Positions 6,535 to 15,837 are shown, numbered from the stretch's first letter. The stretch: 64,000 nucleotides of DNA from JBBQWT01 sp038210375 (GCA_038210375.1 JBBQWT010000001.1:62001-126000), one strand, 5' to 3'. Numbers and translations: made by a program. Notes: a model not told the origin generated them from the sequence alone.

Positions 6535-8040
6535 ATGGGAATTGCAGCCGCACCAGCAGAAACTAATGATCGGGTCAGCAGTTTTCTGGCCGCCCCACGC
6601 AAGATGTTGATCGACGGAAAGTGGGTTGCCGCCCAGTCGGGCAAGAATTTCGATGTATTTAACCCCGCCACCGGAGAAGTGATGGCGAGAGTAGCGGAAG
6701 GCGACAAGGCCGAAGTCGACCTGGCGGTGAAAGCCGCGCGCAAGGCGTTTGATGACGGGCCGTGGCGCAAGATGACGGCATCGGACCGAGGACGCATGAT
6801 CTGGAAGCTGGCGGAACTGATCGAGCAGAACGGCGATGAGCTGGCCACCCTCGAGAGCATGGACAACGGCAAGCCGCGCTCCATTGCCCGCGCCGCCGAC
6901 GTCCCCCTGACCGCTGAGATCTTCCGCTATATGGCGGGCTGGTGTACCAAGCTCGAGGGCAGTACGATTCCTCTTTCCGTGCCCTACACGCCGGGCGTGC
7001 AATACCTTGCTTATACCCTGCGCGAGCCGGTGGGGGTGGTAGCGCAGATCATCCCATGGAATTTTCCGCTGTTGATGGCGGCGTGGAAACTGGCGCCGGC
7101 GCTGGCGTCGGGCTGCACTGTGGTGCTGAAACCGGCGGAGCAGACCCCCATGACCGCGCTGCGGCTGGGCGAGTTGTTCCAGGAAGCGGGTTTCCCCGAT
7201 GGCGTGGTCAACGTCGTTACCGGATTTGGCGAGACCGCGGGAGCGGCGCTGGCGGCGCATCCGGATGTGGACAAGGTGGCGTTCACCGGCTCGACCGAAG
7301 TGGGTAAGCTGATCTTGAAGGCGGCCGCGGGCAACTTGAAAAAAGTTTCCCTGGAGCTGGGCGGCAAGTCTCCGAACGTGATTTTCAAAGACTGTGACAC
7401 CGACATTGCCATCGCCGGAGCGTCGAACGCTATTTTCTTCAACCACGGTCAATGTTGCGCCGCGGGTTCACGGCTGTATGTTGAGAAACCTATTTTCGAC
7501 AAGGTGGTCGAAGGGGTGGCGGCGCATGCCGGGAAAATTCGCGTAGGCCCGGGCATGGATGCCAAGTCCCAGATGGGACCGCTGGTTTCCGCCGAGCAAC
7601 TGGAGCGGGTCAGCGGATTTCTCGATAGCGGCACCGGTGAAGGCGCGCGGGCGCTGGCCGGGGGCAAGCGTCACGGTACCGCGGGATATTTCTTTCAGCC
7701 CACTGTGCTGGTGGACACCAAGCCGCACATGAAGGTGGTGCAGGAAGAAATCTTCGGCCCGGTGGTCACCGCCATGCCGTTCGACAATCCCGAGGACATC
7801 ACGTCGACCGCCAACGATTCGATCTACGGACTGGCCGCGGGGATCTGGACCAAGGACATCAGCAAAGCCCACACCCTGGCGGCGCAACTGCGCGCCGGAA
7901 CGGTGTGGATCAACTGCTACAACATTTTCGACGCCGCCATGCCCTTCGGTGGATACAAGCAGTCGGGCTGGGGCAGAGAAATGGGAAAAGAAGCGCTGGA
8001 GCTCTACACTGAGACCAAATCGGTGTGCGTGCGCCTGTAG
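6535..8040 (+). CDS. Aldehyde dehydrogenase family protein
   Basis: A 501-residue NAD(P)-dependent aldehyde dehydrogenase that oxidises an aldehyde to its acid. Family motifs are clear: the cofactor-binding segment IIPWNFPLLM, FTGSTEVGK, the active-site Glu segment VSLELGGKSPNV (about 270-281), and the catalytic Cys in HGQCCAAGSR (about 309). The C-terminal FGGYKQSGWGREMG is also typical. The length fits the family. Start ATG is supported by CAGGAGG nine bases upstream. Closest in style to broad-range ALDH1/ALDH2-like enzymes; the substrate cannot be told. It stands alone, followed by a strong terminator. Confidence 0.95.
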   Translation: MGIAAAPAETNDRVSSFLAAPRKMLIDGKWVAAQSGKNFDVFNPATGEVMARVAEGDKAEVDLAVKAARKAFDDGPWRKMTASDRGRMIWKLAELIEQNGDELATLESMDNGKPRSIARAADVPLTAEIFRYMAGWCTKLEGSTIPLSVPYTPGVQYLAYTLREPVGVVAQIIPWNFPLLMAAWKLAPALASGCTVVLKPAEQTPMTALRLGELFQEAGFPDGVVNVVTGFGETAGAALAAHPDVDKVAFTGSTEVGKLILKAAAGNLKKVSLELGGKSPNVIFKDCDTDIAIAGASNAIFFNHGQCCAAGSRLYVEKPIFDKVVEGVAAHAGKIRVGPGMDAKSQMGPLVSAEQLERVSGFLDSGTGEGARALAGGKRHGTAGYFFQPTVLVDTKPHMKVVQEEIFGPVVTAMPFDNPEDITSTANDSIYGLAAGIWTKDISKAHTLAAQLRAGTVWINCYNIFDAAMPFGGYKQSGWGREMGKEALELYTETKSVCVRL

Positions 8041-8058
8041 CCTGGTCAGAAGTTTCGA

Positions 8059-8090
8059 GGCCCTGGCGAATCACACCAGGGCCTTTTTTT
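8059..8090 (+). terminator. Rho-independent terminator after the aldehyde dehydrogenase gene
   Basis: Stem GGCCCTGG/CCAGGGCC (8059-8066 with 8076-8083) and a run of seven T. Confidence 0.9.
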
Positions 8091-8271
8091 AAGGCAGCGA
8101 TCAAATACGAGTTCATGCAGAATAATGACGCTCCAATGTGAGCGTCCTGGCCGTGAGCCACGTGGCATCACTTTGATTGTGGTTCGCGGGCTCAACTTTA
8201 CAGCCAATGCAACGCATGTTATTCTGATTAAGATAAATCACAGACAAGAGATCAGGAGCGGATTGTTCCAC

Positions 8272-8538
8272 GTGCTAGCCCGAGAGCAAAAAGAGAAAGT
8301 CATCACTAGTTTCCGTACCCACGGTACGGATACCGGAAGCCCCGAAGTCCAGATTGCAATTCTGAGCACACGCATCGGGGAACTGGCCGATCACTTCCAG
8401 ACGCACAAGAAAGACCACGCTTCGCGGCGAGGATTGCTGAGGATGGTCAGCCGGCGGCGCCGGCTATTGGACTATCTGAAGGACCAGAGCTCGGAGCGCT
8501 ATCAGGACGTGATCCAAAAGCTCGGCATCCGCAAGTAA
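8272..8538 (+). CDS. rpsO: 30S ribosomal protein S15
   Basis: Binds 16S rRNA in the central domain during 30S assembly. From GTG at 8272 the protein has 88 residues, the usual length, with the family signatures TGSPEVQIA, HKKDHASRRGLL and RRRRLLDYLK. The open frame extends much further upstream, but those codons do not match S15. An AGGAG at 8254-8258 is rather far from the GTG; an in-frame TTG at 8263 would be closer to it but would add three residues. pnp follows 139 bases downstream, the classic rpsO-pnp order. Confidence 0.95.
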   Translation: MLAREQKEKVITSFRTHGTDTGSPEVQIAILSTRIGELADHFQTHKKDHASRRGLLRMVSRRRRLLDYLKDQSSERYQDVIQKLGIRK

Positions 8539-8677
8539 CCATTGCAAGACATCCCTGTAAAAATCGGCAAGCCCGTTTTCCATCGCTTTTCTTTCCCTGC
8601 CCAAAATCCTGATTTATCATCCACTGCGCATAAGCTGCGGGTGTAGTACGTCTCAACCTAAGAAAGAGGAACACCGT

Positions 8678-11059
8678 ATGAAGCATGAAGTAACCGTCCA
8701 TCTCACAGGCGGAAAACAAATCTCATTTGAAACCGGCCAATGGGCCAAGCAGGCGCATGGCTCAGTGGTTGCGCGAATCGGCGAAACCGTAATCCTGGCG
8801 ACGGCATGCGCCAACCAGGAACCGCGCGAAGGCATCGATTTTTTCCCGCTGACCGTCGATTACCGCGAATATTTTTATGCCGGCGGCCGTATCCCCGGCG
8901 GGTTCATCAAGCGCGAGGGGCGTCCCAGCGAGCGCGAAATTTTGACCAGCCGGCAGATTGATCGTCCCACGCGGCCGCTGTTCCCCAAGGGTTTCCGCTG
9001 CGAAACCCAGATCATCGCCATGGTGTTGTCGGCTGACACCCAGAACGATCCCGACGTGATCGGCATCAATGCCGCATCGGCCGCGCTGGAAGTTTCCGAT
9101 ATCCCGTTCATGGGCCCTCTGGGCGCGGTGCGGGTGGGTTACATCAACGACGCATATGTTGTGAACCCCAACTATGACGAGATGCGCGAGAGCAAACTCA
9201 ACATTACCGTGGTCGGCACCACCGAAGGCATCGTGATGGTTGAATCCGGCGCCAAAGAGGTCAGCGAAGAGCTGGTGCTGGGCGCGGTGGAATTCGCGCA
9301 CGTGGAAATCAAGAAGATCTGTCAGGTGATCAGCGAGCTGGCGGCCAAAGTGGGCAAGGCCAAGCGCGTGGTTGCCCCGATTGAAACCGACAACGCTTAC
9401 CTGCAGCACTTGACCGCCAAAATCGGCAGCCGCCTGGCGGACGCCCTTGATACTCACGCGCATCCTAAGCACGAGAGCGCGGCGCTGGTGAAGGCCATCA
9501 AGACCGAGCTCAAGGCTGAAGTGCCTGAGGATGACAAGGTGGGCGCGGCCAAGGTCTCGAAATATTACGAGCTGATGCGGGAAAAAATCTTCCGGCAGCA
9601 GGTCACCAAGGACCGAATTCGTCCCGATCACCGGAAATTCGATGAGATCAGGGAGATCACCATCGAGACCGGGGTCCTGCCCCGCACGCACGGTTCGGCG
9701 ATATTCACCCGCGGCGAGACCCAGGCGTTGGTCACCACCACGCTGGGCACGTCAGATGATCGCCAACGCCTCGAGACGTTCGAAGGCGAAGGCAAGAAAC
9801 GCTTCATGCTGCACTATAACTTTCCGCCATTCTCGGTGGGTGAAGTGGCCTTCCTGCGCGGCGCCGGGCGCCGCGAGATCGGTCACGGGGCCCTGGCGTA
9901 CCGCGCCATTGACGCCGTGCTTCCCGCCGACGACAAGTGGCCTTACACCATGCGAGTGGTTTCCGACATCCTGGAATCGAATGGTTCTTCGTCGATGGCC
10001 ACGGTGTGCGGCGCCAGCCTGGCGCTGATGGATGCCGGTGTGCCCCTCAAGGCCCCAGTGGCCGGAGTAGCCATGGGACTGGTCATTGAAGACGGGGCCT
10101 ACGCGATTCTTACCGACATCGCCGGCGCCGAAGACCACTACGGAGACATGGATTTCAAGGTTGCCGGCACCCGCGAAGGAATTACCGCTCTGCAAATGGA
10201 CATCAAGGTGCAGGGCATCACCTTCCAGATCTTACGCGAGGCCCTCGAACAGGCCCGGGTGGGACGCTTGTTCATCCTGGACAAGATGGAACATGCGCTC
10301 GCCGAATCGCGTAAGGAAATTTCAGCCTACGCACCGCGCATCTACACCCTGCAGATTCCGGTGGATAAGATTCGCGACCTGATTGGACCCGGCGGCAAGA
10401 TGATTCGCAGCATCGTCGAAGCCACCGGCGTGAAGATCGACGTGGAAGATTCCGGCAAGGTCAGCGTGGCATCGAACGACGGGGCTTCCGCGGCCAAGGC
10501 GCTGAAGATGATCGGCGACATCACCGCAACCGCTGAAGTGGGCAAAACCTACCTCGGTAAGGTGGTGCGGCTGGCTGATTTCGGAGCATTCGTCGAAATT
10601 CTACCGGGCACCGACGGGCTTCTGCACATCAGCGAAGTGGCGGAGCATCGCATCAACGACGTGGCCGACGAGCTTCACCTCGACGACCAGATACTGGTGA
10701 AGGTACTGGCAGTTGAAGGCAACCGTATTCGGCTCTCCCGCAAGGCCATTCTGAAGGAACAGCGCGCCAAGATGGAAGCCGAAGGCGGAATCGCTCCCTC
10801 CGACGATGGTGAAATTGTGATCGAGGGCGGGGACCCGACGCTGGATGGCCAGTCGTTTGACGACGGGAACTCGGGCGAGCCAAACTTCAACCGGGTTGAA
10901 GGCGTGTCTGCCGGCGCCCCCAGCCGTCCGCGTCCCAGTGGGGGACGAGGCGGGTTTGGTGGAGGAGGCGGTGGCCGTGGCGGCCGTCGTCCCGGCGGCG
11001 GTGGCGGTGGCGGAAACCGCGGCGGTCGCGGCGGGAGCGGTGGCGGCCCTAGACGTTAA
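8678..11059 (+). CDS. pnp: Polynucleotide phosphorylase with RGG-type tail
   Basis: A 3'-5' phosphorolytic exoribonuclease, trimeric, of the RNA degradosome. 793 residues: two RNase PH domains (about 1-230 and 310-560) separated by a helical domain, a KH domain (IPVDKIRDLIGPGGKMIR, about 563-580), and an S1 domain (VGKTYLGKVVRLADFGAFVE onward). The family usually ends soon after S1 at about 700 residues. Here an acidic linker is followed by a tail of about 45 residues made almost only of Gly and Arg (RGG and GRGG repeats). Such tails can bind RNA or drive condensation, by analogy with RGG proteins. The ATG follows an AAAGAGGAA site. Confidence 0.97.
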   Translation: MKHEVTVHLTGGKQISFETGQWAKQAHGSVVARIGETVILATACANQEPREGIDFFPLTVDYREYFYAGGRIPGGFIKREGRPSEREILTSRQIDRPTRPLFPKGFRCETQIIAMVLSADTQNDPDVIGINAASAALEVSDIPFMGPLGAVRVGYINDAYVVNPNYDEMRESKLNITVVGTTEGIVMVESGAKEVSEELVLGAVEFAHVEIKKICQVISELAAKVGKAKRVVAPIETDNAYLQHLTAKIGSRLADALDTHAHPKHESAALVKAIKTELKAEVPEDDKVGAAKVSKYYELMREKIFRQQVTKDRIRPDHRKFDEIREITIETGVLPRTHGSAIFTRGETQALVTTTLGTSDDRQRLETFEGEGKKRFMLHYNFPPFSVGEVAFLRGAGRREIGHGALAYRAIDAVLPADDKWPYTMRVVSDILESNGSSSMATVCGASLALMDAGVPLKAPVAGVAMGLVIEDGAYAILTDIAGAEDHYGDMDFKVAGTREGITALQMDIKVQGITFQILREALEQARVGRLFILDKMEHALAESRKEISAYAPRIYTLQIPVDKIRDLIGPGGKMIRSIVEATGVKIDVEDSGKVSVASNDGASAAKALKMIGDITATAEVGKTYLGKVVRLADFGAFVEILPGTDGLLHISEVAEHRINDVADELHLDDQILVKVLAVEGNRIRLSRKAILKEQRAKMEAEGGIAPSDDGEIVIEGGDPTLDGQSFDDGNSGEPNFNRVEGVSAGAPSRPRPSGGRGGFGGGGGGRGGRRPGGGGGGGNRGGRGGSGGGPRR

Positions 11060-11103
11060 GTTACAACCTTAAACAATTGCCTTGAACCATTGATAAAAAG
11101 ACA

Positions 11104-11131
11104 GATAGCCGCGTAAGCGGCTATCGTTTTT
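11104..11131 (+). terminator. Rho-independent terminator after pnp
   Basis: Perfect 9-bp stem GATAGCCGC/GCGGCTATC with a GTAA loop (11104-11125), then GTTTTT. Confidence 0.92.
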
Positions 11132-11163
11132 GGCGCTGGAAAGAAAAACTTCTGACCGCAACC

Positions 11164-12093
11164 ATGAGCTCAACTCCTCCCATTCTTCGGCTGCGACACT
11201 ACGCGGGCTACATCGCCCTGTGCTGCATCTGGGGCACAACGTGGCTGGCCATCAGAGTGGTGGTGCGCGACGTGCCGCCGCTCTATGCCGCGGCGATGCG
11301 CTTCATGATCGCCGCCGCAATATTGGGAGTGGGAATTCTTGCCGGCCGCCTCGGCCTTCCCCGCAAGGGCAAAGACTGGGGGGGCATCGGCATTCTGGGG
11401 GCCACAATGATGGCCATCCCGTATGGGTTGCTGTTCTGGGCGGAGCAGAGCGTTACCTCGTCGATGACCGCGCTGCTGTTTTCATCGCTGCCGCTGTGGG
11501 TCGCCCTGTTCACGCCGCTGATGACCGGCAGCGTGGTGCCGCGGCGAGTCATCGCCAGCATGGTGGTAGCCAGCGGCGGAATGCTCACGATCTTGTATGC
11601 GGGAATTTCCACCACCCCGAAGGCGTTGCTGGGGGGCGCCGCGGTGCTGCTGGCGGTGGTTTTCAGCGCGTGGTCGTCGATCTTTGCCAAGACCCGCATC
11701 CATCACCTGCCCGCGGCGGTGAGCACGGCCACGCAACTGGTGGCTGGGGGCCTGATGCTGTTTGCGGCCAGCCTGCTGATGGAACATGGGCGCACCGCGC
11801 ATTGGAACCGCAACAGCCTGATGGCGCTGCTGTTTCTTGCAACTTTTGGTTCGGCAGCGGCCTTTGCCATCTACTACTGGCTGCTGAAAGAGATGGCGCC
11901 ATATCAACTGGCGACTATCAGCCTGATCGTTCCGGTGGTGGCGATGGCGGAAGGCGCGTTGATTCTGCACGAACCGATTCCGCTGATGATGAGGCTCGCT
12001 GCCGCGGTGGTATTGTGTGCTGTCGGGTTCGCGCTGCGGGCGCAGCCGGTGGAGGAGATTGCCTTGAATCTTAGCGTTGATAGCAAACTCTAA
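11164..12093 (+). CDS. EamA/DMT-family transporter
   Basis: A 309-residue inner-membrane protein with about ten hydrophobic helices in two EamA repeats. Typical marks are the first helix with CIWGTTWLAIRVV, the middle segment RFMIAAAILGVGI, and the second repeat beginning near ALLGGAAVLLAVVFSA. Members export amino acids, nucleosides or other metabolites; the substrate is not predictable. It starts 33 bases after the pnp terminator. An overlapping 314-codon frame at 11130-12074 is a GC-driven shadow. Confidence 0.9.
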   Translation: MSSTPPILRLRHYAGYIALCCIWGTTWLAIRVVVRDVPPLYAAAMRFMIAAAILGVGILAGRLGLPRKGKDWGGIGILGATMMAIPYGLLFWAEQSVTSSMTALLFSSLPLWVALFTPLMTGSVVPRRVIASMVVASGGMLTILYAGISTTPKALLGGAAVLLAVVFSAWSSIFAKTRIHHLPAAVSTATQLVAGGLMLFAASLLMEHGRTAHWNRNSLMALLFLATFGSAAAFAIYYWLLKEMAPYQLATISLIVPVVAMAEGALILHEPIPLMMRLAAAVVLCAVGFALRAQPVEEIALNLSVDSKL

Positions 12094-12119
12094 GGCGCGT
12101 CTATTCTTGCGGGAAACCA

Positions 12120-12250
12120 CAACTTCAAAGGAAAACACGAGGTCCTTCGCTCGAACAAGAAGCTAAAGCTCGCTCCAGGATGACAATTCATACAGGGTCT
12201 TCGCTTCTCCAGATTGCGTCCATGTAACTTCTTGAGATTTCGCCGGAACA
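12120..12250 (+). repeat. Interspersed repeat, family B, copy 2
   Basis: Contains GGAAAACACGAGGTCCTTCG, AACAAGAAGC and GCTCGCTCCAGGATGACAA (12168-12186), followed by CATGTAACTTCTTGAG (12221-12236). It fills the left half of the gene-free gap 12094-12410. Confidence 0.75.
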
Positions 12251-12251
12251 A

Positions 12252-12385
12252 CGGCAACTGCAAAAGAAAACGCGGGGTCCTTCGCTCGAACAAGAAGCAA
12301 AAGCTCGCTCCAGGATGACAAGGTTGAGGTTTTTTTTGCTTATCCAGGATGCTTCATGCAACTTCTTGAGGTTGTAGTGAAGAGG
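12252..12385 (+). repeat. Interspersed repeat, family B, copy 3
   Basis: A tandem copy of the preceding unit: GAAAACGCGGGGTCCTTCGC, GCTCGCTCCAGGATGACAA (12303-12321) and CATGCAACTTCTTGAG (12356-12371). The rest of the gap up to the next gene end at 12411 shows nothing else. Confidence 0.75.
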
Positions 12386-12410
12386 CAGAAACAAGAAACA
12401 AGCCTTGGCG

Positions 12411-13076
12411 CTATACCAAAAATGGGTTGGTTTCGCGTTCTGCGCCTATGGTGGTTGATTGGCCGTGCCCGGGGAATACGATGGTTTCATCGGGGAGCGC
12501 CAGTAGCGAATCCTTGATGGATGCGATGATTTTCTTGTGAGAGCCGCCGGGCAGGTCGGTGCGGCCGATGCTGCCGGCGAACAGGGTGTCGCCGGCGATC
12601 AACTTTGCTTGCGCGGCAAAATAAAGGCATACGCTACCTTCGGTGTGGCCGGGGGTGTGCAGTACCGTCGCGCTGAGGCTCCCCGCCTTGAGGGTTTCCT
12701 GATCTTGCAGGTCATGGTCGATTGTGATTTCGCCGGGTGGAGCGACGCCTATCCAGGTGGCTTGCACGTCCATGAGATCTACCAGCATCTGGTCGTTTTG
12801 GTTCAACAAAATTGGCGCCCCGGTGATGGCCTTCAGTTTCATGGCGCCTCCGATGTGATCGATGTGAGCGTGGGTCACCACGATTTGTTTGATCACCAGC
12901 TTGTGGCGGAGCGCGATGGCGATCACGCGGTCGATGTTGTCGCCGGGATCGACGACCATGGCCTCGCCGCTGACTTCATCGCCGATCACCGAGCAATTAC
13001 ACTGCAGCACACCTACCGGGAATACCTCGTGGATCATGAGGTCAATGTTAAACCAGGCGGCAATAAGTCGCGGCAT
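12411..13076 (-). CDS. Metallo-beta-lactamase-fold hydrolase (glyoxalase II-like)
   Basis: A 221-residue MBL-fold protein of the YcbL/glyoxalase II-like group, probably a thioester or related hydrolase. The zinc motif THAHIDHIGG is followed by the second His in HTPGHTEGSV, the bridging Asp in AGDTLF and the last His in FPGHGQST. A second start, ATG at 13037 (MIHEVFPVG), matches family N termini better; neither start has a clear ribosome site. It lies 21 bases downstream of the DUF2071 gene on the same strand, so a two-gene unit is likely. Confidence 0.88.
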   Translation of the reverse strand: MPRLIAAWFNIDLMIHEVFPVGVLQCNCSVIGDEVSGEAMVVDPGDNIDRVIAIALRHKLVIKQIVVTHAHIDHIGGAMKLKAITGAPILLNQNDQMLVDLMDVQATWIGVAPPGEITIDHDLQDQETLKAGSLSATVLHTPGHTEGSVCLYFAAQAKLIAGDTLFAGSIGRTDLPGGSHKKIIASIKDSLLALPDETIVFPGHGQSTTIGAERETNPFLV

Positions 13077-13097
13077 GAGGACGCGCCGCGGGAATGT

Positions 13098-13880
13098 TCA
13101 GGGCAGTCGATCGGGGGTCCACACATAGACATCAAGATGCTTGGAGAAATGAAGTAGAGGCGCAACGTCGGGCAGGACGATGCCATGGGATGCGGCGACG
13201 GAGTTAATCCCCCAGTCGGCCTGGGCTGGTTGCAGAGTCCACGGCTCATGGTGGATTTCAGCGCGGAATACCCGGCGGGCGCGCGACACCGCGTAGAGGC
13301 AATAGCGTTCGGTGAGAAAAGTTTCAAGGTCACTCTTGGACTGGGTGCCGGGGCCGGTGGGTTGGTAATTACATTGCACGTCGCCGGGACCTGGAGGGCC
13401 GCGACGGCGGCTTGAATATGTGATTTCATCCCCGTTCACCTCAACCTTCATATCAGCGTTGAAATAAGGGAGCTTGTACCAGGCGCGGGCGGCGGTCACG
13501 GCGAGCGCGTTGCCCGCATCCAGGCTGAAAAAGTACACCCCCGGCTTGTGCGGTGAGCCTGGCGGTGAAGCCAATCGTGACCCGGCGCTGGTGGGACCTT
13601 TCACATAGGTGCGCACGTTGAGCTCGGGAAAAGTCGAGAGACCGGGCACGGCGGGCAAGCGGCGCATGCGGATGCCGGACATCCAGAATGGCGCCACCGC
13701 CAGCCAGGCCTGGCCATCAAAGCTATCCAATTCCAATTCCGCAGGCACCAGCGGGCGTAAGATTTCGACCGGCAGCGGCCAGTGGGCGAACAGAAGGTCA
13801 TGCCAGGTTTGCCGCATTACCCATGGTCGCTGGGGCAGCGGCCACGGCCGGTGTGCGGCAGAGGGCAGATTGTCATGCAT
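13098..13880 (-). CDS. DUF2071 (YqjF-like) family protein
   Basis: A 260-residue protein of the DUF2071/YqjF family. It opens with RPWVMRQTWHDLLFAHWP, a signature of this family, then VPAELELDSFDGQAWLAVAPFWM and NVRTYV, and shows GVYFFSLDAGN in the centre. The family has no settled biochemical role. Length is normal. It is the first gene of the pair with the metallo-hydrolase and diverges from mazG. Confidence 0.85.
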   Translation of the reverse strand: MHDNLPSAAHRPWPLPQRPWVMRQTWHDLLFAHWPLPVEILRPLVPAELELDSFDGQAWLAVAPFWMSGIRMRRLPAVPGLSTFPELNVRTYVKGPTSAGSRLASPPGSPHKPGVYFFSLDAGNALAVTAARAWYKLPYFNADMKVEVNGDEITYSSRRRGPPGPGDVQCNYQPTGPGTQSKSDLETFLTERYCLYAVSRARRVFRAEIHHEPWTLQPAQADWGINSVAASHGIVLPDVAPLLHFSKHLDVYVWTPDRLP

Positions 13881-14015
13881 GCGGGCTCACCCAATGAAAG
13901 ATGTACGGCGTCCGGCTGGGGATGTATCAGCACGTCATCGTTGGCAGCGCGCGCGCTTCTCGCTCAAGAAGATCGGCGCAGCACTAAAAAGCGAAACTGT
14001 TTAGAATCGACTGCC

Positions 14016-14960
14016 ATGCCCGACTTGGAACAAGCCAACCCTAATGCGAGTCTGGGAGAGAAATTCACCCGCGCGGTGGAGATCATGGCGCGGCTGCGCG
14101 CTCCCGGGGGGTGCCCGTGGGACCGCGAGCAGGATTTCGATTCGATCAAGCGTTATACGGTTGAGGAAACTTACGAAGTCCTGGAAGCGATCGAGAATCG
14201 CGACTGGCAGGAATTGCCGGGCGAGCTGGGCGACCTGCTGCTGCAAGTGTTGTTCTATGCCCAGATGGCGCAAGAGCAGGAGTTGTTCGCGATCGGCGAT
14301 GTGCTTGACCGTCTCAGCAACAAGCTGGTGGAACGGCATCCTCATGTATTTGGTGACACCACCGCCAGCACCTCGGCGGAGGTGCTGCGCAACTGGGAAA
14401 ACTTCAAGAGAGAGGAGCGCAAGAGCGGAAAAAACGAAGAGAGTGAGAGCGGGCTAACCGAAGACCGCGAACAACAGGACAGTGAGAGCGAGGAAGACCT
14501 GGCGGATGCGCCGCCGGAATCCATATTGGAGGGCATCAGCCTGGCGATGCCTGCGCTGATCGCGGCCGGCAAGTTGAATGGCCGCGCCGCCCACGCGGGA
14601 TTTGACTGGCAAAACATCCAGCATTTGCTGGCGAAGCTGGAAGAGGAAACTGAAGAGCTGCGTGCGGAACTGGAAGATGCGCCGGGCGCCGACCCGGCGG
14701 CATCGCGAAATAGACTAGAAGACGAAGTCGGCGACATGATGTTCGTCATGGTAAATATCGCGCGATTTCTGGGGCTGGACGCGGAATCGGCGCTGCGCAA
14801 GGCCAATCAGAAGTTCAAGCGGCGATTTCAAGCGATGGAAGCCGAGATGTTTAAAGCCGGAACGAACCTGGAAAAATTATCCACCGATCAGATGGAAGAG
14901 TATTGGCAGAAAGCGAAACAAGCGGAGCTGGCGCCCCCGCCGCTCGGGGAAGAAAGATAA
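14016..14960 (+). CDS. mazG: MazG nucleoside triphosphate pyrophosphohydrolase
   Basis: Hydrolyses (d)NTPs to NMP and pyrophosphate, acting in nucleotide pool cleaning. 314 residues from ATG at 14016, which gives the normal family start followed by RAVEIMARLRAPGGCPWDRE. The first MazG domain carries the EE-x-x-E metal motif in VEETYEVLEAI and GELGDLLLQVLF. The second domain has KLEEETEELRAEL and LEDEVGDMMFVM. A linker of about 45 residues between them is unusually rich in Glu, Ser and Asp. The open frame runs far upstream of the real start. It overlaps the next gene by one base (TAATG), so translation is probably coupled. Confidence 0.94.
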   Translation: MPDLEQANPNASLGEKFTRAVEIMARLRAPGGCPWDREQDFDSIKRYTVEETYEVLEAIENRDWQELPGELGDLLLQVLFYAQMAQEQELFAIGDVLDRLSNKLVERHPHVFGDTTASTSAEVLRNWENFKREERKSGKNEESESGLTEDREQQDSESEEDLADAPPESILEGISLAMPALIAAGKLNGRAAHAGFDWQNIQHLLAKLEEETEELRAELEDAPGADPAASRNRLEDEVGDMMFVMVNIARFLGLDAESALRKANQKFKRRFQAMEAEMFKAGTNLEKLSTDQMEEYWQKAKQAELAPPPLGEER

Positions 14961-15790
14961 TGACTGCCGGGCAGGGTAGTGGGGGTGCCGGAGCTTCTTC
15001 AGCTTCGCCGTCCGCGGACGGCATCATCATCCGCCATTGCAGCGGCACCGATGAGTTCGCGGCTTGTGTCGCGCTGCAGAAAGAAGTTTGGAATTTTTCT
15101 GACGCAGATCTCGTTCCCCTGCGGCTGTTCGTAGTGGCCGACAAGATCGGCGGCCAGGTCATCGGCGCTTTTGACGGCGAGCTGATGGTGGGTTTCGCGC
15201 TGTCAATTCCCGGGTCCCGCTTTGGGCACCCTTACTTGCATTCGCACATGCTGGCGGTGAAGGACAGCTACCGCGACCGCGGCCTGGGCCGCCGCATCAA
15301 GCTGGCGCAGCGCCAGGACGCGATGGATCGGGGCTTTGCGCTGTTGGAGTGGACCTTCGACCCGCTGGAGATCAAGAACGCCTACCTCAATGTCGAAAAA
15401 CTCGGCGCCATCGCCCGGCGCTACACCATCAACCAGTACGGGCCTTCGTCCTCGCCGTTGCAGGGAGGCTTGCCCACCGACCGGCTGGTGGCGGAATGGT
15501 GGCTGGGATCGAAGCGGGTGCGAAGCCTACTGGACGCGGGGGGCGCCGCCACCCGCGCAAGTTCGGTGGCGGAAAAGCGTATTACGGTGCCCTCCGCCAT
15601 CGCCGAGTGGAAGACTTCGGAAGAAGGACGGCCGCGGGCGCGGGAGGTACATTCGCGCAACCGGGAGGAATTTCTGGCTGCGTTCTCAGCGGGCCTGGCG
15701 GTGGTTGGATTGGAGCGCGATCGGGAAGGCAACGGGACCTACTTGTTGGGTCGCTGGGATGAAAATCTTTCTTTCACCGAGCCGAAGTAA
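14960..15790 (+). CDS. GNAT-family N-acyltransferase (COG3375-like)
   Basis: A 276-residue protein. An acetyltransferase core is visible from about residue 22: IRHCSGTDEFAACVALQKEVW, then HSHMLAVKDSYRDRGLGRRIK, where the RDRGLGRR segment is the acyl-CoA pyrophosphate loop. LEWTFDPLEIKNAYLNVEKLG and QGGLPTDRLVAEWWL are hallmarks of the COG3375 type. In Geobacillus a GNAT protein next to the enolase-superfamily racemase transfers succinyl groups from succinyl-CoA to D-amino acids. The next gene here is such an enolase-superfamily enzyme, so the same role is likely. Start overlaps the mazG stop. Confidence 0.85.
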   Translation: MTAGQGSGGAGASSASPSADGIIIRHCSGTDEFAACVALQKEVWNFSDADLVPLRLFVVADKIGGQVIGAFDGELMVGFALSIPGSRFGHPYLHSHMLAVKDSYRDRGLGRRIKLAQRQDAMDRGFALLEWTFDPLEIKNAYLNVEKLGAIARRYTINQYGPSSSPLQGGLPTDRLVAEWWLGSKRVRSLLDAGGAATRASSVAEKRITVPSAIAEWKTSEEGRPRAREVHSRNREEFLAAFSAGLAVVGLERDREGNGTYLLGRWDENLSFTEPK

Positions 15791-15837
15791 ATTAGGAATT
15801 AATTCTCCGCCGAAGCGGTTCACTTGAAGAAGCCATT

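Noticed and set aside
8762..9691. Minus-strand frame of 309 codons within pnp
   Set aside because: GC-driven shadow, rich in His/Arg/Gly, overlapped by the certain pnp gene.
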